Source of the DNA: Comamonas sp. SCN 65-56
GTDB lineage: Bacteria; Pseudomonadota; Gammaproteobacteria; Burkholderiales; Burkholderiaceae_C
Assembly: GCF_001724135.1 (NCBI RefSeq)
Contig: NZ_MEDS01000002.1
Span: forward strand, 1-64,000
Reading direction: 5' to 3'
Length of the DNA: 64,000 nucleotides
Shown here one piece after another: positions 27,202 through 35,676 of this stretch; position 1 is the first letter of the stretch; each line of letters starts with the position of its first letter. A program made the translations under genes and the position numbers. The notes beneath the pieces were generated by a model. It was not told the DNA's origin, ran no database searches, and saw only the letters and a program-made list of their open reading frames with translations.

Positions 27202-28563
27202 TCAGGCACGTACGAAGTGCGCTTGCATGTCCAAGCGATCAAAACCGTCGCTGATCGCGGCCAGCGCGGTCATCGCTTGATTGAAGGCGGCGTCTATGGC
27301 GTCGGTTCGCGCGTCACCCACCAGCGTCTCGGCCTGCTGCAATTGGGTGACCAGGCGGTTGCCGATGGTGCTGATGCTTTCGTCGAAGGCGTCCGCCGCG
27401 ACGCCGGTGTGCTGCCCCGGACTGGCTTGCGCGCACTGCACCAGCAGCTTGTGCAGGGGATAGTGCTTGGCCTGCTTGTCCATGTCGTAGTTGAAGGTTT
27501 CACGCGCATTGCGCCGCATCGTCTCCAGCGTGCCCGACGACGCCTGCTTGTGAAACAGGTAGCGCACGTCGTTGAGCCGATCCGCCTCGGTGTGCACGTC
27601 GACTCGGGATTTGCCGAAGTCGATGGCCTTGAGGGTGATGTTGTTCTGCTGTGCATCCACCGGTTTGTGCACCATCAGGTTGTGCATGTGCAAATCCTGG
27701 TGCGAGATGTCGTTCTGGTAGAACACCCGCGCCATGTCCACGACCTGCATCAGCACGCTGCGCGCCTCGCGCGCCGACAGCGTGTCGAGCTGGCGATCGA
27801 GCTCACCGCTGGTGACATGGGCCTGGTCGTAGAGGGTGACGGTGGCATGCGGCTTGTCACTGTGGATGCTGGGCAATTGCTCCCACATGTCATCGCGTGC
27901 GATGGCTTTCTGCGTCGAGACATAGCGCGCGAGGCTGTCGCTGGTTTCGGCGCGCTGCTCCACCAGCGTTTCGCGCTGGAAGTCTGCCGCGCCCGTGGCG
28001 TCCTCGGCACGCAGCACGCCGCTGGTGGGGTCAAAGCGCTTGTGCACGCCACCTTCGCCGTCGAAGTCACCGTCTACCACCGATGCGCGCGCATCTTCCA
28101 GATCGTCACGCTCATGCTGGGCGAGCCAGTGGGCTGCATGGGGCGTCGCCATGTCTTCGTCCAGGTCGATGACGAAGCCCATGCGGGCGGCGATGACCTC
28201 GCGGGTTTCGGCGCTGGTGTCGTCCTGCTTGACGACGTGGCCCTTGATTTGATAGGAGATCACCGGGGTGTCCGCGTCGCCGCTGGCGATGACGGTGAAC
28301 TGGCTGCGATCGGCGGGTGCGGCGTAGCGCGACAGGCGCTCGAATTTCTCGAATGCGCTCAGGCCATGAGCGGCATCGAATTCCTGCGCCAGTTGCTGCA
28401 GAGCCTCCTGTTTTGCCCCGCCATGAAAGAGCTGGTCCTTGACGGTATCGAACCAGCCCATCTTCTGGGCGGCGACGTTGTTGCCATCCAGAAAATTCTT
28501 GATGCGGCTCTCGCTCAGCGCCAGCGCCTGTTGATTGCCCAGAGAGAGGTTGATCTTGTCCAT
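27202..28563 (-). CDS. Putative T3SS effector with protein-kinase-like catalytic motifs
   Basis: The 453-residue protein starts at ATG 28563 behind AAAGG. Residues 286-295 read ISHQDLHMHN, matching the kinase catalytic loop H-x-D-x-x-x-x-N (H288, D290, N295). LKAIDFGKS (D315-F316-G317) follows at the metal-binding loop position. A hydrophobic helix (SVLMQVVDMARVFYQND) precedes the loop, as in kinases. I could not place the ATP-site lysine with confidence. No signal peptide is present. Its own candidate ECF promoter and location between sctF and another effector suggest a secreted kinase, comparable in idea to OspG/NleH-type effectors; homology to those is not claimed. Confidence 0.65.
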   Translation of the reverse strand: MDKINLSLGNQQALALSESRIKNFLDGNNVAAQKMGWFDTVKDQLFHGGAKQEALQQLAQEFDAAHGLSAFEKFERLSRYAAPADRSQFTVIASGDADTPVISYQIKGHVVKQDDTSAETREVIAARMGFVIDLDEDMATPHAAHWLAQHERDDLEDARASVVDGDFDGEGGVHKRFDPTSGVLRAEDATGAADFQRETLVEQRAETSDSLARYVSTQKAIARDDMWEQLPSIHSDKPHATVTLYDQAHVTSGELDRQLDTLSAREARSVLMQVVDMARVFYQNDISHQDLHMHNLMVHKPVDAQQNNITLKAIDFGKSRVDVHTEADRLNDVRYLFHKQASSGTLETMRRNARETFNYDMDKQAKHYPLHKLLVQCAQASPGQHTGVAADAFDESISTIGNRLVTQLQQAETLVGDARTDAIDAAFNQAMTALAAISDGFDRLDMQAHFVRA

Positions 28564-28609
28564 GATGCATGCCTTTGCGAGTGACCGGAAGCGTTCCGGT
28601 ACAGCATGG

Positions 28610-28635
28610 GTAACCATCAACCCCGTTCGGGTTCC
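28610..28635 (-). promoter_or_regulatory. Candidate ECF-sigma promoter for the kinase-like effector
   Basis: On the minus strand GGAAC (28635-28631) is followed after 16 bp by GTTAC (28614-28610), 46 bp upstream of ATG 28563. The site lies in the 99-bp gap after the sctF stop. Confidence 0.75.
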
Positions 28636-28662
28636 AGGCTTGGGCCGCCTGGGGGCGCCGGG

Positions 28663-28896
28663 TCAGGCGGCTTTCTGGATCACGCCTTTCATGGCGTCGC
28701 CGACTTCCTTGACCACGGTGCTCTGGATCTGCGTGAACATGGTCCATTGCTGCATTTGTTGCTGCAGCTTGAGCAGGTCCAGTGTGGTCGCGTCCGGGCC
28801 CAGGCCGGTGATCATGCCGCGCAGCTCGGATTCGCGGGCGGTGCCCACGGCACCCAAAGTGTTGGCGATGAGATCGAAACTGATGCCGTTGGCCAT
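28663..28896 (-). CDS. sctF: SctF-like T3SS needle subunit
   Basis: The 77-residue helical protein ends LKLQQQMQQWTMFTQIQSTV and VKEVGDAMKGVIQKAA. This is the pattern of needle proteins (a Q/W-rich turn, then a helix ending K-x-I-x-Q-K-x). Length fits YscF/EscF-type subunits (about 75-87). ATG 28896 has AAGGA 9 bp upstream. It lies between the YscE-position gene and the kinase-like effector, matching the D-E-F order of Yersinia and Bordetella loci. Confidence 0.82.
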   Translation of the reverse strand: MANGISFDLIANTLGAVGTARESELRGMITGLGPDATTLDLLKLQQQMQQWTMFTQIQSTVVKEVGDAMKGVIQKAA

Positions 28897-28943
28897 GGTG
28901 CTTCCTTGTCGGAGAGTGCGGTGAAAAATGGGCCGCGGAGGCT

Positions 28944-29228
28944 TCAAACCTCCGGGATCGACCCGGGTGCGTTGGGGGTGCGAAGCATTATGAGCGTTTC
29001 TTGTGCCGCCGTACAAGCATCCAGTACCCGGCGGGCTTGATCGAATTCGTCAGGGGGGAGCCCTTGGGCGCAGCGCTGGCGCACGCGCTGCTCCAGTGCC
29101 TGTATCGCGGCAACGGCGCGCAGGCCTGCCTGTTCCTTGTCGGGGCCACGCAGGGCCAGCTCCAGCGCGCTGAAGGTTTGTTCGTCGGGGGTGGGCGCTG
29201 GTGCAGCGCCGGGAATCAGGAGGTTCAT
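28944..29228 (-). CDS. Small T3SS protein in the YscE position
   Basis: The 94-residue helical protein (FSALELALRGPDKEQAGLRA, FDQARRVLDACTAAQETLIM) lies between sctD and sctF, where yscE/bscE-type genes sit. Their products help keep the needle subunit soluble. ATG 29228 overlaps the sctD stop (ATGA). Sequence alone does not prove the family; the assignment rests on size, helicity and position. Confidence 0.55.
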   Translation of the reverse strand: MNLLIPGAAPAPTPDEQTFSALELALRGPDKEQAGLRAVAAIQALEQRVRQRCAQGLPPDEFDQARRVLDACTAAQETLIMLRTPNAPGSIPEV

Positions 29229-30694
29229 CGGGTCAGAACCAGGCGCTCAGGCCCGTCAAAAACGAGGGTGTCGGGGTTGATCTGCTCCAGGCGCCAGTCG
29301 CCTTTCTGCGCGCCTTGCAGCAGTTTGCTGCCGTCCTCAAGCACCACGAAGGGTGCGGGGCCGCTCACCACGCTGCGTATGCGAAACGGCAGCGGGGCTT
29401 CGCTCACATGCATGCTGGACGCGGCCTCCTGCGCCTGCTCGGCCACTTGCAGCGCCAGCGGGAAGCCGCGCACGGGCGAGTCGGCGCTGGCGAGCAAGCG
29501 CTCCAGATCGTGCCGTTGCGTGGCGGCAAGAGAGGCTTCAATCACCAGCTTGGCGTTTTCCGCATCCCAATGCACCTGCGCGCTGGCATAGCCCGCGCCG
29601 CGCAGCCATTGCTGCACGCTGGGTGCGGCGGTTTCGGCGACGCGCAGACCATCGACCAGGTCCACTCCGGCGGGAATGCGCTCGCGCAGCTTTTCAAGCA
29701 CCTGGGTGTGTTCCTGCTCGGCCTGCAGCGCGCCCGTGACGCGTATGCGCCCGGCACCCGCCAGCTCCAAGTGGATGACTGCGCCCTGCGCATTGGCCAC
29801 CGAGCTGAGTTCATCGAAAAGATCCGCCGTGGTGCGCAAGGCCAGTACCGGCGCGGGCTGCAGACGCCCCAGAGCCTCCACGACCTGGTCCAGCTGCTTG
29901 ATGTCGGATACCCATCCGGCCACGCGGATGCGGCCATCCGGCAGGGGGGCCATGTCCAGCCGCAGCGCGGGATCGACGCCAGCCAGCGCCTGCCGGGCAT
30001 TGCGCAGCCACAGCTGCTGCGCGGCGGCGTCCACCGGGCGCGTGTCGGCCACGGGCGTTGTCTCGGGCAAGGGCCTGGATCGGTCTTGCCATAGCCACAG
30101 CGCCAGCACGGCAGCGAGGAGAAAAACGACAAGAATGGAACCCAGCAGCAAGGCGATCCGGCTTGCGCTGGGGCGGCTGGCTGCGGGCTCGGGAGCGGGA
30201 TTGTCGTCGGGGGCGGCCTCGGCATCGCCCGTGAGTGCCGGGGCTGTCACGGTGCTAGCATCCGCCGCGGTGGCGGGCAGGGGGGCGAGCTGGGGCAGGA
30301 GCGGCGGCCGGGCGTCGTTGGCCGATGTCTCGGGCAAGGCCCGCGCCAATGCCGGCCACGCGCTGCGCGGCGCGCACACGGTGAGGGTGATGCCGCCGAC
30401 GGTCGCAGGCTCCCCCCAGGCTTGGTGGGCTATGGGCTCGTCGGCTTCGTGGGCCGCCGCCATCGGGTCCTGGCGCGCGCTCCAGTGTTCGCGACTCACC
30501 TGCAGGCGAATGCTCGCGCCCTCGGGCAGATCGATGTCGTTCAGGATGATGTCGCAGTCGTCGCCCGCTCCGAGGCGCAGCGCCTCGGTGGCGGGTGCGC
30601 GTGCTCCTGCATGGCAGCCCGAGAGGATGCGCAGCTCAGCCGCGCTGTCGGCGTCGTTGGCGGCTTGCGGATCGGGCTGGGGGCGGGCGCTCAT
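29225..30694 (-). CDS. sctD: SctD inner-membrane ring protein
   Basis: The 489-residue protein has an N-terminal cytoplasmic FHA-like domain (AELRILSGCHAGARAPATEA, CDIILNDIDLPEG). A Pro/Ala-rich linker precedes one transmembrane helix (IALLLGSILVVFLLAAVLAL) near residue 185. A long periplasmic part with ring-building repeats follows (IRVAGWVSDIKQLDQVVEAL, RIRVTGALQAEQEHTQVLEK). This is the YscD/BscD layout. I used ATG 30694; GTG 30700 is the alternative. Confidence 0.88.
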   Translation of the reverse strand: MSARPQPDPQAANDADSAAELRILSGCHAGARAPATEALRLGAGDDCDIILNDIDLPEGASIRLQVSREHWSARQDPMAAAHEADEPIAHQAWGEPATVGGITLTVCAPRSAWPALARALPETSANDARPPLLPQLAPLPATAADASTVTAPALTGDAEAAPDDNPAPEPAASRPSASRIALLLGSILVVFLLAAVLALWLWQDRSRPLPETTPVADTRPVDAAAQQLWLRNARQALAGVDPALRLDMAPLPDGRIRVAGWVSDIKQLDQVVEALGRLQPAPVLALRTTADLFDELSSVANAQGAVIHLELAGAGRIRVTGALQAEQEHTQVLEKLRERIPAGVDLVDGLRVAETAAPSVQQWLRGAGYASAQVHWDAENAKLVIEASLAATQRHDLERLLASADSPVRGFPLALQVAEQAQEAASSMHVSEAPLPFRIRSVVSGPAPFVVLEDGSKLLQGAQKGDWRLEQINPDTLVFDGPERLVLTR

Positions 30695-30700
30695 GGGCAC

Positions 30701-30824
30701 GGAGCGGGTTGGTGGGTGAAGCAGCCAAGCATTGCAAAAAATTGAACAAATATGCCTTCAGAGCTTGTGCGGTATGCGCTGAACGCTATGATTTTTATAA
30801 ATTTTGTTCATTGTCAAGCTGGCG
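30701..30824 (-). promoter_or_regulatory. AT-rich sctV-sctD intergenic region, possible housekeeping promoter
   Basis: This 124-bp gap is strikingly AT-rich compared with the rest of the T3SS locus. The minus strand has a perfect TTGACA (30817-30812) and AT-rich sequence downstream, but no clear -10 at 17 bp. An imperfect inverted repeat pairs TTGAACAAAT (about 30743-30752) with ATTTTGTTCA (30801-30810). It lacks the GGAAC...GTTAC motif. Confidence 0.35.
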
Positions 30825-32933
30825 TTACAGGTCGATTCTGGCCAGCGGCTGGATATTCACCTCTTGCGTCAACTCCTGGTAACTCAGCACCGGCAGGTCG
30901 TACAAGTCTTGTTCGATCATCTTGCGCATGTAGCGGCGGATATCCATGGAGGTCAGCAGCACCGGGCGCTGCGTGCTGGCCGACAGGTCGCCCACGGCTT
31001 TGCGAATGTTTTCCACCAGGCGCTTGCTGGTGGCGGGCTCCAGCGCCAGGTAGCTTCCGGCCGAGGTCTGGCGTATCGCGCCGCGCACCGTGTCTTCGAT
31101 GGCGGGCGCCAGCAGATAGGCCGGCAGCACGTTCTGCCGACTGGAGTACTTGTGGCTGATGTGGCGTTTGAGGGTGGAGCGCACGTATTCGGTCAGCAGC
31201 ACCGAATCCTTTTCCTTTTGCCCCCATTCGATGAGCGATTCGAGAATGGCACGCAAATTGCGCACCGAAATATCTTCAGAAACCAGGCGCTGCAGGATTT
31301 CGGCGATTTTCTGGATCGGCAGCACCCGGGTGGATTCCTTGACCAGATCGGGGAAGCGCCCTTCCATCGCGCCGAGCAGGAATTTGGTTTCCTGGATGCC
31401 GATGAAATCGGCGGAGTATTTCTTGAGCACGAAGGCCAGGTGGTAGGTCAGCACCTGGCTGGTGTCCATGAAGGGGATGCCGGCGCGCGTGAGCGTGTCG
31501 CGCAGCGTGGCCGCGACCCAGAGCGTGGGGATGTGCGGCAGAAACTTGCGGTCGCTCTCGTAGCTGATTTGCAGCGCCTGCAAATTGGCCTCGCTCTCGC
31601 GCACCAGCAGCCAGCCCGGGCGCAGCCGACCCTGGGACACCGGCACCTCGGACAGCAGGATGTTGTAGCTCTCCTCGGGCAGCGCATCGTTGAAGCGCAA
31701 CTGGATGCCGGGGAAGGGCACGCCCAGGTCGTAGTACAGCGCGCGCCGGATCTTCAGCAGCTCGTCGTTGAGCACGTCGGCATCCAGCGCCTGCTGCAAG
31801 CCGGAGGCCACGTCCATCAGCAAGGGCACGGTGGGGGCAAATTCGTCGCTGGCGTCGTCGGCTTTCTTCCTGGGTTTTTCACCGGCGGGTTGCATCGCGG
31901 GCACCTCGGTGACCTGGCCGGTTTTGGCATCTACCACGCGGCGCGTGCCGCGCAGCACCACGAAGCCCACGGTGCCGACGACGACGGCCAGCGTCAGGAA
32001 CACCGGCAGCGGCATGCCCGGGATGATGCCCATGCCCAGCGCCACGGCGGCGGCAATCAGCAGCGCGCGCGGTTGCGCCAGCACCTGCTGGCCGATGTCC
32101 TTGCCGACGTTGGACGGCCCGTCGCCCGACTGCACGCGGGTGACGATCATGCCGGCGCAAATCGCGATGAACAGCGCCGGGATCTGCGCGATCAGGCCAT
32201 CGCCTATGGTCAGCACCGAATAGGTCTTCATCGCGTCGCCCGCGCTCATGCCGCGCTGCATCACGCCGATCAACAGGCCGCCCAGCAGATTGACGGCGAC
32301 GATGATGAGGCCGGCGATGGCGTCGCCCTTGACGAATTTCATCGCCCCGTCCATCGCGCCGTAGAGCTGGCTTTCTTTCTCGACGATGCCGCGGCGGCGC
32401 TTGGCCTCGTCCATGTCTATGGTGCCGGCGCGCATGTCGCCGTCGATGGACATTTGCTTGCCCGGCATGGCGTCCAGCGAAAAGCGCGCCGCGACCTCGG
32501 CCACGCGCTCGGCCCCCTTGGTGATGACCACGAACTGCACGATGGTCAAAATCAGGAACACCACCAGGCCGACGATCAGGTTGCCGCCCACCACGAAGTT
32601 GCCGAAGGTGAAGATGATGTGCCCGGCGTCGCCCTGCAACAGGATCAGGCGCGTGGTGGCGATCGAGATGCCCAGGCGAAACAGGGTGGTGATCAGGAGC
32701 ACCGACGGAAACGACGAGAACGACAGCGGCGAGGGCAGGTACATGGCCACCATCAGCAAGATGGCCGAGACCGTCATGTTGATGCCGATCAGCGTGTCCA
32801 CCAGCCAGGTGGGCAGCGGCAGGATCATCATGAAGATGACCGCCACCAGGAAAAAGGCCAGCACCAGATCGTTGCGGCTGGTGGCCACTTGCACGATGCG
32901 CTGCAGGCGGGGGGCGAAGGCGGTCTGGGGCAT
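30825..32933 (-). CDS. sctV: SctV export-gate protein
   Basis: The 702-residue inner-membrane protein has the FlhA/LcrD family layout. An N-terminal half of about eight helices (LVLAFFLVAVIFMMILPLPT, GNLIVGLVVFLILTIVQFVV) has the conserved FHIPEP-like loop RFSLDAMPGKQMSIDGDMRA. The C-terminal cytoplasmic domain (from about residue 350) forms the nonameric substrate-docking ring. Length is normal. It belongs to the sctW-sycN-sctX-sctY-sctV run, the same order as the Yersinia virA operon. Confidence 0.96.
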   Translation of the reverse strand: MPQTAFAPRLQRIVQVATSRNDLVLAFFLVAVIFMMILPLPTWLVDTLIGINMTVSAILLMVAMYLPSPLSFSSFPSVLLITTLFRLGISIATTRLILLQGDAGHIIFTFGNFVVGGNLIVGLVVFLILTIVQFVVITKGAERVAEVAARFSLDAMPGKQMSIDGDMRAGTIDMDEAKRRRGIVEKESQLYGAMDGAMKFVKGDAIAGLIIVAVNLLGGLLIGVMQRGMSAGDAMKTYSVLTIGDGLIAQIPALFIAICAGMIVTRVQSGDGPSNVGKDIGQQVLAQPRALLIAAAVALGMGIIPGMPLPVFLTLAVVVGTVGFVVLRGTRRVVDAKTGQVTEVPAMQPAGEKPRKKADDASDEFAPTVPLLMDVASGLQQALDADVLNDELLKIRRALYYDLGVPFPGIQLRFNDALPEESYNILLSEVPVSQGRLRPGWLLVRESEANLQALQISYESDRKFLPHIPTLWVAATLRDTLTRAGIPFMDTSQVLTYHLAFVLKKYSADFIGIQETKFLLGAMEGRFPDLVKESTRVLPIQKIAEILQRLVSEDISVRNLRAILESLIEWGQKEKDSVLLTEYVRSTLKRHISHKYSSRQNVLPAYLLAPAIEDTVRGAIRQTSAGSYLALEPATSKRLVENIRKAVGDLSASTQRPVLLTSMDIRRYMRKMIEQDLYDLPVLSYQELTQEVNIQPLARIDL

Positions 32934-32959
32934 GGGGCGTGGCTGCGTCGCAGGGCGGC

Positions 32960-33394
32960 TCAGGTTGCAGGGAGCTGGGCGGGCGCGGCGGCATCCGCCG
33001 GCCCCCGTGGCTCAGGGTGGGTATCGCGCGGCGCGGAGCCTCGAACCGCCAGCCACGCGCGCATCGCGCTGCCGGCTTCTTTGTTGCGCTGCAGCGCATG
33101 CAGCGCCTGGGCGCGCGCCAGATGAAACGGTGCATCCAGCGCGCCCAGCAAGGCCCGCTGGTCCAGGGTGTCGAGCGCACGCGCCGGTTTGCCCGAGCGC
33201 AGTTGCGCCAGGGCCAGCCGCAGCAGCGTGCCTGCGTCGTCCGGGGCCAGCAGGTTGCGCGCCGCCAGCAACACGGCGGCCTTGTCGGGCTGGTTGTGTT
33301 CCAGGTAGATGTAGCCCAGCAAGTCCATGAACTCGATGCCGGCATCCGGCTTGGCGGGGTCGTCGCGCTCGGCGTGGTCGTCGGGGCTGGGCAT
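32960..33394 (-). CDS. sctY: SctY-like TPR protein
   Basis: The 144-residue protein from ATG 33394 contains TPR-like helices (FMDLLGYIYLEHNQPDKAAV, LRLALAQLRSGKPARALDTL, AFHLARAQALHALQRN-like repeat). YscY-type proteins bind SctX and the SctV cytoplasmic ring. Size and position between sctX and sctV match. The C-terminal 30 residues are low-complexity Pro/Ala. Confidence 0.8.
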   Translation of the reverse strand: MPSPDDHAERDDPAKPDAGIEFMDLLGYIYLEHNQPDKAAVLLAARNLLAPDDAGTLLRLALAQLRSGKPARALDTLDQRALLGALDAPFHLARAQALHALQRNKEAGSAMRAWLAVRGSAPRDTHPEPRGPADAAAPAQLPAT

Positions 33395-33414
33395 GAAGCG
33401 GTCTCGGCCTTGAC

Positions 33415-33840
33415 TCAGCCTTGGTAGAGGGCGCTGCGGTACATCTGCAGCAACTCGCGCAGCGCCGATTCTTCCTTGAGCAGGCGCACCGCGCGATTGA
33501 GCACGCGGGCGTTGTCGCCACCTTCGGCGAGACCCGCGTCCGCGGATGTCTGGGCCTTTTGCGCCGCCTCGGTCAGCCCGTGCAGGGTGGTTTCCAGCGC
33601 CTGGCGAAAGCGGCTGGGCGCCAGCAGCTCGCGGTTGGCCAGCTGCGGGCGCAGGGCGGCGTTCAGGCTGTCGTCCAGCGTGGGCAGCGACAGCAGAGCC
33701 TGCAGCTCGGGCTGGACGTCGATGTCCGGCGGAGCGGCCTGTTCGCGCGCAGGCAGCTCCAGCGGCGTGTCTTCGCGGCTGTAGGTGATGCGTTCTATGC
33801 CCCGGTCGAAGGACAGGTGACTCAACGGGATGTGGTCCAT
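33415..33840 (-). CDS. sctX: SctX-like secreted export regulator
   Basis: The 141-residue protein ends RAVRLLKEESALRELLQMYR and SALYQG, the conserved C-terminal helix of YscX-type proteins. The N-terminal half is disordered and Pro-rich. SctX forms a complex with SctY and SctV needed for early substrate export. ATG 33840 is preceded by AGGGAG. Confidence 0.85.
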   Translation of the reverse strand: MDHIPLSHLSFDRGIERITYSREDTPLELPAREQAAPPDIDVQPELQALLSLPTLDDSLNAALRPQLANRELLAPSRFRQALETTLHGLTEAAQKAQTSADAGLAEGGDNARVLNRAVRLLKEESALRELLQMYRSALYQG

Positions 33841-33864
33841 GGCGGCTCCCTGTGCGTGATGGCG

Positions 33865-34254
33865 TCAGGCGGTGTTGGCGGGCAGTTGCGCCAGCCACTG
33901 GTGCAGGAAGCGGACGGTCTGCTGCATGCGCTCAGCGCTCAATTCGCTCTGCGGGATGCGGGCACCGAGCACCAGCCAGTCGCCTTCAGTGGTGCTGCGC
34001 AGACCCACCTGCACGGCCTGCGCAGGATCGGCCACCTGCGCTGCCTGGCGCATCGCGCGCAGTACCAGCTCGGCGCTGCCGTGCGCCAGGGGCACCGCGT
34101 GGTGCACCACGGTGTCATTGTCCTGTTGCGCCACGCCCAGCAGGGCGCCGGTCTGTGCAAAACGCAGCTGCATCGTGCCGTCCGGGCCGAGGCGCAGATC
34201 GGGCATCTCCATGGTGGCGCCCCACTCGGCGAGCGCCTGTTGCAAGTCAGCCAT
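33865..34254 (-). CDS. sycN: SycN-like class I chaperone for SctW
   Basis: This 129-residue CesT-fold protein has LQQALAEWGATMEMPDLRLG, MQLRFAQTGALLGV, LVLRAMRQAAQ and LHQWLAQLP. SycN-type chaperones target the gatekeeper SctW. It starts 2 bp after the sctW stop, a tight link that supports the role. Confidence 0.8.
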   Translation of the reverse strand: MADLQQALAEWGATMEMPDLRLGPDGTMQLRFAQTGALLGVAQQDNDTVVHHAVPLAHGSAELVLRAMRQAAQVADPAQAVQVGLRSTTEGDWLVLGARIPQSELSAERMQQTVRFLHQWLAQLPANTA

Positions 34255-34256
34255 AT

Positions 34257-35459
34257 TCAGGCATCCTCATCGTCAATGGCGACGTCCAGCGCATCCTGCA
34301 CCGCCTGAAAAACGGTCAATCGCTGGTCGGTGTCGACAAACACTTTGGGCGGCATGTCACGCAGCAGGGCTTTCACGCCGGTCAAGAACTGGATGCGGGT
34401 TGGCACGAGATCGGCGCCGAATTCGCTGCTCAGGCTGGTGAAGCGGCTGCCCGCGACCCATTTTTCGGCGCTCAGGCGCACCATCTGCTGCATCAGCGTG
34501 ACGGGGCTGCCCTCGATCGGCGCGCCACGCTGCTGGTCGATGCGCTGGCAGAGCTCGCGACAACCATCAAGGACGGTGCTTGCCACGCTCAGGTGGTAGA
34601 GGTCTTGCACCAGGCTTTGCAACCGCGTCGGATCGCCCGAGGGACGGGCCGCGGCCAAGTCTTGTCCCAGCGCCTGGACGAGGCGCTTGAGACCGCCGGC
34701 AAAATCGCTGTCGCCAAAGCGCTCCAGCGCCAGATCGAGGGTTTGCGCCAGCGTGTTTTCCCCCAGCACCACGTCGCGGTAGGTGCGCTGAAACGCTTCC
34801 ACGTCCTCTCTGCTGCGGGCGTCTTCGCTGGCGGTGCCTATGGTGTTGAGGTCGGCGCGCAAGGCGTCGCCGTGTTCCAGTTCCAGGTCTTCGAGTTCGT
34901 CGCGCAGATCCTGCAGGTTTTCTTCCGGGTGGCCCTCGCGCTCACCCATCTGGATGATGTATTGCAGCGCCAGGATGCGGTGCGCGGGATTGCCCCAGGT
35001 TTTCCTGATCTCCTGCAGTTCGTCGTCCTGGCGCCCTCGGGTACGCCGGCCGGTTTGCGGCGCGCCGCCATCGCGCGCGCCGCGTGCCGCGCTGCCTGAA
35101 CCGGCGGCCGAGGCGCTCATGCGCGCCAGGATGCCCTTGGCCAGATTCACCAGTTCCTCGGCGTCCTCATGGGCTTGCGCTGCATCCATGTAGGCGGTGA
35201 TGGCCTCCGGGCTGAGCATGTCGTGGGGGCGCGCGGCTTCTTTCTTGCGCTCCGAGGCGTGTTTTTTCTCGGCCTTCTCGGAATGGTGCAGGCTGATCTC
35301 TTCCGCGGCATCGGTGAGGATGGAGTCGGTGGTGTCCACCTGCACCAGTTGGCCGCCGAACTGCCCGACGCCGGCCTGCCTGCCCTCCTGCGCCAGGTTC
35401 TGGCGCGCACCCATGTCCAGGGACGAGGCCGTGGGGTTGAAAGCGTCTATGCGTGACAT
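34257..35459 (-). CDS. sctW: SctW gatekeeper (YopN/BopN-like, TyeA part fused)
   Basis: The 400-residue protein from ATG 35459 has a disordered secretion-signal N-terminus. YopN-type helical repeats follow (WGNPAHRILALQYIIQMGER, LQDLRDELEDLELEHGDALR, ENTLAQTLDLALERFGDSDF). A TyeA-like C-terminal domain completes it (PTRIQFLTGVKALLRDMPPK, VFQAVQDALDVAIDDED). It holds back effector export until contact. It is first in the minus-strand apparatus operon, with a candidate ECF promoter 38 bp upstream. Confidence 0.88.
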   Translation of the reverse strand: MSRIDAFNPTASSLDMGARQNLAQEGRQAGVGQFGGQLVQVDTTDSILTDAAEEISLHHSEKAEKKHASERKKEAARPHDMLSPEAITAYMDAAQAHEDAEELVNLAKGILARMSASAAGSGSAARGARDGGAPQTGRRTRGRQDDELQEIRKTWGNPAHRILALQYIIQMGEREGHPEENLQDLRDELEDLELEHGDALRADLNTIGTASEDARSREDVEAFQRTYRDVVLGENTLAQTLDLALERFGDSDFAGGLKRLVQALGQDLAAARPSGDPTRLQSLVQDLYHLSVASTVLDGCRELCQRIDQQRGAPIEGSPVTLMQQMVRLSAEKWVAGSRFTSLSSEFGADLVPTRIQFLTGVKALLRDMPPKVFVDTDQRLTVFQAVQDALDVAIDDEDA

Positions 35460-35496
35460 GGTCGTTGATGCGCGGTGCGCTGAAGTATGCACTTTC

Positions 35497-35522
35497 GTAA
35501 CAGGGGCGCGCGCAAAGGTTCC
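35497..35522 (-). promoter_or_regulatory. Candidate ECF-sigma promoter of the sctW operon
   Basis: On the minus strand GGAAC (35522-35518) and GTTAC (35501-35497) are 16 bp apart, with the -10 element 37 bp from the sctW start. It is divergent from the next site, 70 bp away on the plus strand. Confidence 0.8.
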
Positions 35523-35591
35523 AGCATCTGCTGCCAGCCTGCCGGGCAGGGTACGCACGGATACCCAGGGGGTGCCGGCCGCCGCTAGAGT

Positions 35592-35616
35592 GGAACTGCT
35601 TTGCCGCAGCGGTTAC
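35592..35616 (+). promoter_or_regulatory. Candidate ECF-sigma promoter of the filament/translocator/apparatus operon
   Basis: GGAAC (35592-35596) and GTTAC (35612-35616) are separated by 15 bp rather than the 16 bp of the other four sites. The first gene (35677) starts 60 bp further on, behind AAGGAGAG. The plus-strand genes then run with short gaps or overlaps for about 16 kb. Confidence 0.72.
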
Positions 35617-35676
35617 TTACCCGGTACAGCCCCCGCGGCTGCGGCAGTTTCAATCATGTCAAGGAGAGTTTCAAGC

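Noticed and set aside
28608-28640. GGAAC occurrence closer to the kinase-like gene (minus strand, about 28592-28596) as a second promoter
   Set aside because: No GTTAC or similar -10 follows at 15-17 bp; the upstream pair at 28610-28635 is complete.
30804-33125. Plus-strand open frame of 773 codons
   Set aside because: Antisense to sctV; low-complexity His/Gln/Asp-rich translation without domains.
30825-33345. Minus-strand frame from 31879 to 33345 extending into sctV
   Set aside because: It is an out-of-frame shadow of sctY and sctV, rich in Arg/His/Pro.
35590-35616. HrpL-type box reading of the promoter upstream of the filament operon
   Set aside because: The -35 part fits, but no CCAC-x2-A follows at the right distance. 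The GTTAC -10 shared by five sites explains it better.
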